Origin: Persicimonas caeni
GTDB taxonomy: Bacteria > Myxococcota_A > Bradymonadia > Bradymonadales > Bradymonadaceae
Length of the DNA stretch: 64,000 bases
NCBI RefSeq assembly: GCF_006517175.1
Contig: NZ_CP041186.1
Location: 6,041,074 to 6,105,073 of the forward strand
Reading direction: 5' to 3'
The notes beneath the pieces were generated by a model, which did not search any database, was not told the DNA's origin, and saw nothing but the letters and a program-made list of their open reading frames with translations. Below, in pieces: positions 32,894 to 40,073 of the stretch (position 1 is the stretch's first letter; the number at the start of each line of letters is the position of its first letter). The translations under genes were made by a program, and so were the position numbers.

Positions 32894-34744
32894 TCACTGG
32901 CCCGGTGACTCGTCTCCAACCGGGGCGAGTGCCTTTGCCGCTGCGCGCCGCAGGGTGCTGGATGTCGCCTTCGAGATCTTGCCGCTCTCCCAGGTCACCT
33001 TCGTGGGGCTGGCGCCGTGCAGACAGTGAAACAGCACGAGGCCGGTGAGGTACGAGCCGGCCGCCGTCGCCGAATTGCCGTTCTGCGGGCTGTGCAGGCG
33101 GATGTCGGGATGTGCCTCGCGCACGTCTGCCCACACTTCTCCAATCGGACACACCGCTGAGCTACTGGTCCAGCTACGCACGCCGCGAGCCAGCGCCTTC
33201 GTGAGCCTGTCGTAGTCGCCGAACTCCGGATAGATATTGTAGATGTCTGTCTCCGGAGCGCGCGCCCAGGGTATCCACACGATTGACCGTGCGTCGCTCT
33301 GTATCGCCGCGTTCTCCAGCTTGGCGAGCGCAGCGCCGAATGTTGTCTCCTGAGCGGCCGGCTCCAGGCTCTGTGGTTGCAGCACGACGACGTCGTATTG
33401 ACCGTTGTGAATTTTGCTTTCCGCATCCTCGTCGACGTGCCAGCTCAGATCCCGCCCCGGTGAGGCAGAGAGTTCGTACCAGAGAGGCGCTTCTCCGGCC
33501 GATTTGGTCATTTCGGCGACGTAGCGGGGGATCCTCCAGTAGGTATGGCTATTTCCGATGAACAGCACGGTCATCGCGCTTTCGGGCTTCGTCTCGTAGA
33601 TATTCGCAACGTCCACGTATCCTTTTTGACGTTGCTCTCCGTAATACCACAGCGGGACGACGGTCACGGCGAGTAGGGCGATGACTATCTTGAGCAGCGG
33701 GGAGCTCTTCTCTTTCGAGCTCTCCGGAGCCTTTTCACTCTCGGGTTCTTCAACAGGTTGCGTCGCGAAGGCGTCTCTGGCCGCCTCCACGGTGCTGGGA
33801 CGCCTTTCGACGGCAGGCTCGAGCAACGCGCGCAGTCCTTGGCGCCATCGTTCGGGCAGGCGGACCACGTCGTCGAATTGCAGGCGGTTTTCGGCGGTCT
33901 CGAACTCGGTGGGAGGACGATTCGAGAGCAGGTGCAGCAGCGTCGCGCCGACGGCATAGAGATCGGACGCGGGCACCGCCTTGCCCATGAACTGCTCGAT
34001 CGACGTGTACCCGCTGGTTCCGACGACCGTCGAGCCTCCCATGCTCCGTGCTGCGCTCGCCTGGACCGTGCCGAAGTCCACGAGGACGATCCGGCCCTCG
34101 GGGGTGCGGATCAGGTTCGACGGTTTGATATCGCGATGGACGATGGGTGGCTCGAAGCGATGAATGTAGGAGAGCGTTTCGAACAGCGCGTCGCGCACGT
34201 CGGCAGCAGCGGCCGGGTCGAAGGAGCCGTGCGTGCGCAGCTCCTCTTCGAGGGTTTCTCCTTCGATAAACTCCATCGCCATGAAGAACGCGACGTCCCC
34301 TCCGTCCTGTCGTTTGAATGAATCGACGTAGTGGGGCACGCCGGGGTGGTCCATTCGCTTGAGCACTTCGGCTTCACGCTCGAACAGTTGCAGGCTCTTC
34401 CACTGCTGCAGCCGGCCGAGATCGAGCTCCTTCACCGCGACGTGTTGTCCGCTCTGTTGGTCGAGCGCAAACCATGTTCGGGCCTGACCGCCAAACCCCA
34501 GAAGCCCGCACACCAGATATCGTTCGTGCAAGAGGAAGGGGGCAACCACTGCCGAGGGCCGTTCGAAGTCGCCCGGCTGCCGGCTCTCGGCCTCGGCCCG
34601 GATCATCCGCATGACGCGTTGTCGAACCTGTGGTGGTACCTCGCCGTGGGGCGGAGCGCCGACGTTTCGTCGAGCCGTAGGGTCTTTGGCAAACTGCTCC
34701 CACTGCCGGCGAGTCCACTCTTGCCTGGTTAATTCATCCGTCAT
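32894..34744 (-). CDS. Ser/Thr protein kinase fused to an SGNH-like (DUF4886-like) domain
   Basis: A 616-aa predicted transmembrane kinase. The cytoplasmic kinase domain (about 75-330) has GFGGQA, Lys105 in VAVKELD, HRDIKPSN (Asp205) and DFG (223-225), so it should be active. A single membrane segment lies at 349-368. The outer domain (about 390-600) opens VLFIGNSHTYWRIPRYV, which matches the GNS block of SGNH/DUF4886-type hydrolases, and ends with GSYLTGLVLFHCLHGASP. Where those enzymes carry DGxHP, this protein reads NGNSAT (555-560). The catalytic Asp and His therefore appear changed to Asn and Ser. The outer domain may bind rather than cleave an ester or glycan, acting as a sensor for the kinase. 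Confidence 0.85.
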   Translation of the reverse strand: MTDELTRQEWTRRQWEQFAKDPTARRNVGAPPHGEVPPQVRQRVMRMIRAEAESRQPGDFERPSAVVAPFLLHERYLVCGLLGFGGQARTWFALDQQSGQHVAVKELDLGRLQQWKSLQLFEREAEVLKRMDHPGVPHYVDSFKRQDGGDVAFFMAMEFIEGETLEEELRTHGSFDPAAAADVRDALFETLSYIHRFEPPIVHRDIKPSNLIRTPEGRIVLVDFGTVQASAARSMGGSTVVGTSGYTSIEQFMGKAVPASDLYAVGATLLHLLSNRPPTEFETAENRLQFDDVVRLPERWRQGLRALLEPAVERRPSTVEAARDAFATQPVEEPESEKAPESSKEKSSPLLKIVIALLAVTVVPLWYYGEQRQKGYVDVANIYETKPESAMTVLFIGNSHTYWRIPRYVAEMTKSAGEAPLWYELSASPGRDLSWHVDEDAESKIHNGQYDVVVLQPQSLEPAAQETTFGAALAKLENAAIQSDARSIVWIPWARAPETDIYNIYPEFGDYDRLTKALARGVRSWTSSSAVCPIGEVWADVREAHPDIRLHSPQNGNSATAAGSYLTGLVLFHCLHGASPTKVTWESGKISKATSSTLRRAAAKALAPVGDESPGQ

Positions 34745-34809
34745 CCCTCACCCATCGTCCAGAGCACGTTCTGACTGCTGTTCGGTCACGATACCATAGG
34801 GCCTATCTC

Positions 34810-35118
34810 CGCAGCGAGAGCTGGAAGCACTCGCACCGAAAGCGCGCGACTTGTTCGGTGCGTGGGCATCTTGCCCTCGCCAGCGAGAGCTGGAAGCACT
34901 CGCACCGAAAGCGCGCGACTTGTTCGGTGCGTGGGCGTCTTGCCCTCGCCAGCGAGAGCTGGAAGCATTCGCACCGAAAGCGCGCGACTTGTTCGGTGCG
35001 TGGGCATCTTGCCCTCGCCAGCGAGAGCTGGAAGCACTCGCACCGAAAGCGCGCGACTTGTTCGGTGCGTGGGCATCTTGCCCTCGCCAGCGAGAGCTGG
35101 AAGCACTCGCACCGAAAG
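34810..35118. repeat. 69-bp tandem repeat array, about 4.5 copies
   Basis: CAGCGAGAGCTGG recurs at 34812, 34881, 34950, 35019 and 35088, exactly 69 bp apart. Each unit contains a palindromic core bounded by TTCGGTGCG and CGCACCGAA plus a short AGCGCGCGACTTG spacer. The same core occurs at 8066 and in an array at 45226. Both strands read through the array as Ser/Arg- or Trp-rich nonsense peptides, because 69 is a multiple of three. Confidence 0.95.
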
Positions 35119-35254
35119 ACGGAAGCCCTCCGCGGTGGCGCATCATCAGTACGCGACCCTCGGCGTCGTGGATGACCGCGGCGACGGCGGGCATCATCAA
35201 CAAGCCGTGGCCGACCTTGTCGCGCAGGCTTCTGTAGTAGTCGGACATTGGCAT
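35119..35254 (-). pseudogene. Truncated Nudix hydrolase 5' fragment
   Basis: The minus-strand frame from ATG 35254 or 35248 reads MSDYYRSLRDKVGHGLLMMP, then AVAAVIHDAEGRVLMMRH. This is the N-terminal strand region of a Nudix hydrolase. It stops matching where the 69-bp repeat array begins, before the Nudix box. The catalytic part is missing, so it cannot be functional. A fused reading frame continues into the repeats. Confidence 0.7.
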
Positions 35255-35289
35255 TTGGGGCTCCGTTTGAAACCGCGCGGCGCTGCGAG

Positions 35290-35501
35290 GCTCGTTCTTC
35301 GTAGGATTTGGTCTAGTTTCGAGGCGCTCGCGCACCTGCATCCACAGCTTTCCGAGCAGATTCTATTCGCCGCCCCGTCTGGAAGTAGTGCTCGACTGTC
35401 GGCCAGTAAGTGCCGTCGAGGAAGAGCCCGTGCCGCGAGGCGTTGGACAGGCAGCCATAGGGCTCTTCCAGATGAAAAAAGCGGATCGTTTCGTCGGCCA
35501 T
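35290..35501 (-). pseudogene. Internally deleted NADAR (YbiA-like) gene remnant
   Basis: From ATG 35501 the frame reads MADETIRFFHLEEPYGCLSN, then GTYWPTVEHYFQ. This is the N-terminal half of a NADAR domain, which processes ADP-ribose-linked riboflavin or nucleotide intermediates. After HYFQ the match ends. In a different frame about 60 bp later, LLGKLWMQVRERLE resembles the family's C-terminal end. The middle is deleted and the frame shifted. The remnant leads directly into the Nudix fragment without a stop in that second frame. Confidence 0.65.
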
Positions 35502-35652
35502 GCGTCGCCCCTGGATTGTGCCGTAGGTGGAACGACGTCATCATGCCGCATTCTCACCCGGCAGGCCAGTGGAAGTCGTGGGCGAGGAGTACTTGCTTGA
35601 TTGTCATACACCAATGCTTGTCATGGCGCAGGGCAGCGAACGGTGCCGGACT

Positions 35653-35680
35653 CCGCCCGTTGCCCTCCGACAACGGGCGG
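35653..35680. terminator. Hairpin at the 3' end of the FG-GAP gene
   Basis: CCGCCCGTTG and CAACGGGCGG form a 10-bp perfect stem 14 nt beyond the stop codon of the minus-strand gene. There is no T-run. Confidence 0.45.
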
Positions 35681-35693
35681 CCGAGCTCATCCT

Positions 35694-38600
35694 TCAAGAG
35701 CGCCGCCGAAGCCGAAGCCCGACAAGTCCCAACAGCACCATCAGCGCCGCGGTGGCGTTCGACGGTCCACTGGTCGCGTTGCATCCGCAGCCTTCCTCGG
35801 CGCCGGCCTGGTCGCCGGGGCGGACTACGACGAGGTCGGTGTCGCTGCCAGTGTCGACGCTGACATCGGGGCCGGCGTCGCTGCCGACATCGACACCGGT
35901 GTCGGGTCCGGCATCGACACCAACATCGATGCCGACATCGATGCCGACATCGACACCGGTATCGGGTCCGGCATCGGCCCCCGGCGCTTCGGGACAGCCG
36001 TCAGGCTCGGTACCGTACTCGTTGGGGCAAGCGTCATCGGCGTCGTCGACCCCGTCGTTGTCGGCGTCGGTGTCGGTCACGGTAACCGAGACGTCTATTT
36101 GGCGGGTATCGTCTGCCACGCCGTCGGTAACCGACAGCGTGAGTTGATAGTCACCGGCATCCTGGTGGGACGGCGTCCACGTGAACGCGCCGGTCGAAGC
36201 ATCGAGGCTCGCCCCGCCGGGCAAGGGCTGGACATCGTAAGTCAGGGTATCACCGTCGGCGTCTCGGGCGGTGAGTGTCAGGCTCAAGGTCTCGCCGTCG
36301 GCGACCGAAAAGCTCGCGCCGTCATCGGGCGTGGGGGCCACAAAAACTGGCGCGTCGGGCACCGCGCGGACCATGATCGACACGGTGGCGGTGTCCGAGC
36401 CTCCGTTGCCGTCGCCGGTGGTGTATCGAAACGAGTCCATGCCGTGGAAGTTCGCATCGGGGGTGTAGGTGATCTGCGAGCCGGCGATAGTTGCCGTGCC
36501 GTTTGCCGGCGTCGTCACACTGTCGATGGACAGACTGTCGCCGTCGGGATCAGTGTCGTTTGCGAGCACGTCGACGGCGGTCGACGCGTCTTCATCGACG
36601 CTCGCCGAGTCGTCGGCGGCCTGAGGGTTGTCGTTGCCCGAGCCGATGTTCACAGTCACCGTGGCTGTGTCGCTGCCACCGTTCCCGTCGCTTACGGTGT
36701 AGATGAACGAGTCGGCGCCGTTGTAGTTGGCGTCGGGGGTGTATGTGATGTTCGAGCCTGTGGTGGTGGTCGTGCCGTGCGACGGGGTCGATATATTGGT
36801 CACCGACAGGCTGTCGCCGTCGACGTCGTCGTCGTTGGCGAGGACGTCGATACTGGCGGTAGTGTCTTCAGCCAGCGAAGTCGAATCGTCGGCGGCCTGC
36901 GGGGGATCGTTGACCGGGGTAATTGTCAGCGAGACGGTGGCAGTGTCGGAGCCGCCGTTGCCGTCGCCCACGGTGTAGGTGAACGATTCCGGGCCATGGT
37001 AGTTGGCGTCCGGCGCGTAGCGGATGTCCCCGTGTGAGGGGCGGATGCTCGCCGTGCCATGGGAGGCCGTGCCCACGCTCGTCAAGGTGAGGGCGTCGCC
37101 GTCCGGGTCGCTGTCGTTGCGCAACACGCGGATGGCGACGATGGTGTCTTCGTCCATTGTGCCGGCGTTGTCGACTGCCTCGGGTGCGTCGTTCACCGGT
37201 GTGATGGTCAGGGCGACCGTGGCGGTGTCCGTTCCCCCAAGCAAATCCCTGATGGTGTAGGTAAAGGAGTCTGAGCCGTGGTAGTCGGTGTCCGGCGTAT
37301 AGACGATCTGCGAGCCGTTGGTGCTCGTCGTGCCGTGGGCAGGCGACGAGACGTTGATGACCGTCAGATTGTGCCCCTCGATATCTTGGTCATTGGCGAT
37401 GACGTCGATGACCACGGGGGTATCTTCGGCCAGAGTCGTAGGGTCGTCATTGGCCTGCGGGGCGTCATTGACCGGTGTAATGGTCAACGAGACGGTGGCG
37501 GAGTCGGTCTCGCCGTTGCCATCGCCCACGGTGTAGGTGAATGAGTCGGTCCCGTTGTAGTTGGCGTCGGGAGTGTAGACGACCTGCGAGCCGCTGACGG
37601 TGGCCGTGCCATGAGATGGCGTCGAGACGCTGGTGACGGAGAGGCTATCGGCGTCGGGGTCGCTGTCGTTGGCGAGCACGTCGATCGAGGTGCTCGTGTC
37701 TTCGTCGAGGCTTACGGTGTCGTCCGAGGCGTTCGGCTTCAGGTTGACGCGGACGCTATGGTAGACGAAGGCGCTACCTTCACCGCTCTCGCCGTTGTCG
37801 TAGTGGCTTGCGCCGACGATGATGTCGTCGACGCCATCATTGTTGACGTCGCCGGCGCTGCCCACCGAGCTACCAAAATACGCGTTTGGTTGATTGCTCT
37901 CTGCCGTCCAGCCAGCGCTCGTCGACAGACCATTGGCCGAGCCATGGTAGACGAACGCACCACCCTCATTACTCTCGCCGCTGGAGTACCATCGCGCGCC
38001 CACGATGACGTCGTCGTAGCCGTCGCCATCGAGATCGCCGGCACTGCTGACGGCGCTGCCGAAGCGGGCATCTGCCATATTCAGCTCGGCCCTCCATGCC
38101 TCCGTTCCCTGTAGGCCCAGCGCCGACCCGTGAAAGACATAAGCTCGGCCTTCCCGGGTCTCTCCGTTGGAGTACGTGTGTGCGCCGACGATGATGTCAT
38201 CGTAGCCGTCGCCGTTGACATCACCAGCGCTGCTGACGGCGTTGCCGAATTGAGCGTCAACCTTGTCGAGCTCGACGTTCCAGTAGCTGGATGTCGCCAG
38301 GCCGGAAGGTGAGCCCAGGTAGACAAAGGCGCTGCCCTCGTCGTCCTCACCCAGCGTGTAGCCGGGGCCGCCGATGATGACGTCATCCTCACCGTCACCG
38401 TTGACGTCGCCTGCGCTGCTGACGGAGCTGCCGAAAAACGTGTTGTTGAACAGGCCGTCGGCGGTCCAGTCAGCGCTCGTCGAAAGTCCTCCCGCCGACC
38501 CGTGGTAGACAAAGGCACGACCCTCGTTGTCGTTTCCGTAGTAGGGCGCCCCGACAATGATATCGTCGAAGCCGTCGCCGTTGACATCACCGGCACCGCC

Positions 38601-39824
38601 TACCGACTCCCCGAATCGCGCCATGGACCAGTCAGACTCGCTGGTCCATGCCGGAGTCGCGGCGAGGCCGGCGGTCGAGCCGTGGTAGACAAAAGCTCTA
38701 CCCTCGCTGGACTGTCCATTGTCGTAGAAGTAAGCCCCGACGATGACGTCATCGAAGCCGTCGCCATTGACGTCGCCGGCGCCGCTGACCGAATTGCCGA
38801 ATCGGGCGCCACCCTGATCCGACTCTGCGACCCAGGCGGCCGTCGACGACAAACCATTCGCCGAGCCATGATACACAAAGGCGGCGCCCTCGTTGTTCTG
38901 ACCATTGTCATAGCTCGGGGCTCCGATGATGACGTCGTCAAGGCCGTCGCCATTGACATCACCAGCGCTGCTGACCGAACTCCCCAAAAGCGCACCTGCT
39001 TGGTTGGGCTCGGCCGACCAGGAATGGGTGGTCAACAACGGGTCGACCACCACCGGGTAGACTGCGCCGGTGTCGTCGACCTCGATGGCGAGGCCGTCGC
39101 TTCGCTGGATCATACGGGCTGCCAGCGTCTGGCCGCGCGCATCCCATGCCGCAAGTTTGTCATAACGAAGCCGCCGATGGGCGGTAACGAACGCGGCGGA
39201 CTGACCGTCGCGGTCGACCTCGACACGAGCTCCGTCGACTCTCACCTCGACGATCAGCGGTCCACTTCCTCCAACGGGGTCGGTCACGGTCCAGCCCTGC
39301 TCGAGGCCTTCGGCGCGGTTCGCCCACCACTCGGTAATGCCCGCGAAACGGTTCTCGAGTCGCCTCAAGCACTGACCGCGAGCATCGACGAGGGCCGCGT
39401 CGGGGCAGCCACCCTCCGCGAGATCGCCCCCACCGGCGTCTACGAGCTTCCCGGCTCGGCCCCAGCTCTCGAGCCGCAGTCTGACGGCGGAGTCGCCTTC
39501 GCCGGGGCGGACCTCGGTCGCGTCGGCGCTGAAGCGTGCGCGAAGCCCTTGGGCGCGGTTGAACGCCCGAAAGACTCCGCTCTCTCCAGCCTGCTGAATT
39601 CGATACTCACCGTCGGCAATTCTCCGGTTCACCAAGGCCTGCCAGTCCGGCTGTTCGTCGCTGTGTTCGCTCGTTGCCGCCTCCGACTCGACTGGAGCAC
39701 GAACTTTCTGCGCTGGGGGCGCTTCGTCAGTCGCGGAACAAGCCCCGACGCACATAGCGAAGCTGGCCAAGCACCATAGAGGTAGGTTATGTCGAGCGAG
39801 TACTACGATCTTGTCGCGAAGCAT
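35694..39824 (-). CDS. Giant FG-GAP / cadherin-like surface lipoprotein with MYXO-CTERM-like end
   Basis: A 1376-aa surface protein. The signal sequence ends CVGAC, a usable lipobox. Residues about 270-710 hold about seven FG-GAP repeats of the form GSSVSSAGDVNGDGLDDVII with YHGSANGLS linkers, which build an integrin-like propeller with Ca-binding DVNGDGxDD loops. Residues about 715-1180 contain five VCBS/cadherin-like tandem domains (LANDSDPDGDSL, TYTPDANYNGTDSFTYTV). A putative Ig domain follows, then a thrombospondin-3-like TDTDADNDGVDDADDAC motif and a Gly-Val-Asp repeat tract. The end reads GCGCN, a hydrophobic helix and LRLRRRS, resembling MYXO-CTERM. A likely role is adhesion or prey/surface contact. 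Confidence 0.93.
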   Translation of the reverse strand: MLRDKIVVLARHNLPLWCLASFAMCVGACSATDEAPPAQKVRAPVESEAATSEHSDEQPDWQALVNRRIADGEYRIQQAGESGVFRAFNRAQGLRARFSADATEVRPGEGDSAVRLRLESWGRAGKLVDAGGGDLAEGGCPDAALVDARGQCLRRLENRFAGITEWWANRAEGLEQGWTVTDPVGGSGPLIVEVRVDGARVEVDRDGQSAAFVTAHRRLRYDKLAAWDARGQTLAARMIQRSDGLAIEVDDTGAVYPVVVDPLLTTHSWSAEPNQAGALLGSSVSSAGDVNGDGLDDVIIGAPSYDNGQNNEGAAFVYHGSANGLSSTAAWVAESDQGGARFGNSVSGAGDVNGDGFDDVIVGAYFYDNGQSSEGRAFVYHGSTAGLAATPAWTSESDWSMARFGESVGGAGDVNGDGFDDIIVGAPYYGNDNEGRAFVYHGSAGGLSTSADWTADGLFNNTFFGSSVSSAGDVNGDGEDDVIIGGPGYTLGEDDEGSAFVYLGSPSGLATSSYWNVELDKVDAQFGNAVSSAGDVNGDGYDDIIVGAHTYSNGETREGRAYVFHGSALGLQGTEAWRAELNMADARFGSAVSSAGDLDGDGYDDVIVGARWYSSGESNEGGAFVYHGSANGLSTSAGWTAESNQPNAYFGSSVGSAGDVNNDGVDDIIVGASHYDNGESGEGSAFVYHSVRVNLKPNASDDTVSLDEDTSTSIDVLANDSDPDADSLSVTSVSTPSHGTATVSGSQVVYTPDANYNGTDSFTYTVGDGNGETDSATVSLTITPVNDAPQANDDPTTLAEDTPVVIDVIANDQDIEGHNLTVINVSSPAHGTTSTNGSQIVYTPDTDYHGSDSFTYTIRDLLGGTDTATVALTITPVNDAPEAVDNAGTMDEDTIVAIRVLRNDSDPDGDALTLTSVGTASHGTASIRPSHGDIRYAPDANYHGPESFTYTVGDGNGGSDTATVSLTITPVNDPPQAADDSTSLAEDTTASIDVLANDDDVDGDSLSVTNISTPSHGTTTTTGSNITYTPDANYNGADSFIYTVSDGNGGSDTATVTVNIGSGNDNPQAADDSASVDEDASTAVDVLANDTDPDGDSLSIDSVTTPANGTATIAGSQITYTPDANFHGMDSFRYTTGDGNGGSDTATVSIMVRAVPDAPVFVAPTPDDGASFSVADGETLSLTLTARDADGDTLTYDVQPLPGGASLDASTGAFTWTPSHQDAGDYQLTLSVTDGVADDTRQIDVSVTVTDTDADNDGVDDADDACPNEYGTEPDGCPEAPGADAGPDTGVDVGIDVGIDVGVDAGPDTGVDVGSDAGPDVSVDTGSDTDLVVVRPGDQAGAEEGCGCNATSGPSNATAALMVLLGLVGLRLRRRS

Positions 39825-40073
39825 CTTTGGGCTCTCTGTGAAACGGTATCGCTATCATTTCATGTACATGTCTAACCCTAGATGTGCGCGGCCGGAGCTT
39901 CACCTTAGAGTGTCTTAGAGTTTAAAAAGCCGATGCGTGTAACCCCCCGATTCAATGGTGCCTTTTGAGAGGCGTGTAACTCAATGGGTTAGTAGGGCGT
40001 CTGAATAAACCTCAGCCGCGCCGAGTCACAGTCGTGAAGTGATTGATGGATGAAGGCGCTGGGAGCAGACTGA
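39825..40073 (+). promoter_or_regulatory. Conserved two-box leader before the STAND regulator
   Basis: Box A is CACCTTAGAGTGTCTTAGAG (39901-39920), two direct CTTAGA repeats 10 bp apart. Box B runs from TCTGAATAAACCTC (40000) through CGAGTCACAGTCGTGAAGTGA (40022-40042) to GCGCTGGGAG (40056-40065), which includes the ribosome site. The same blocks occur before the gene at 43614 with almost the same spacing. Confidence 0.65.

Noticed and set aside
34810-35118. CRISPR-like array
   Set aside because: The units are contiguous 69-bp copies with no variable spacers and no cas genes are present.
34786-35237. Several open frames with Ser/Arg/Trp-rich repeats on both strands
   Set aside because: They come from the 69-bp palindromic array, whose period is a multiple of three, so they stay open without being coding.
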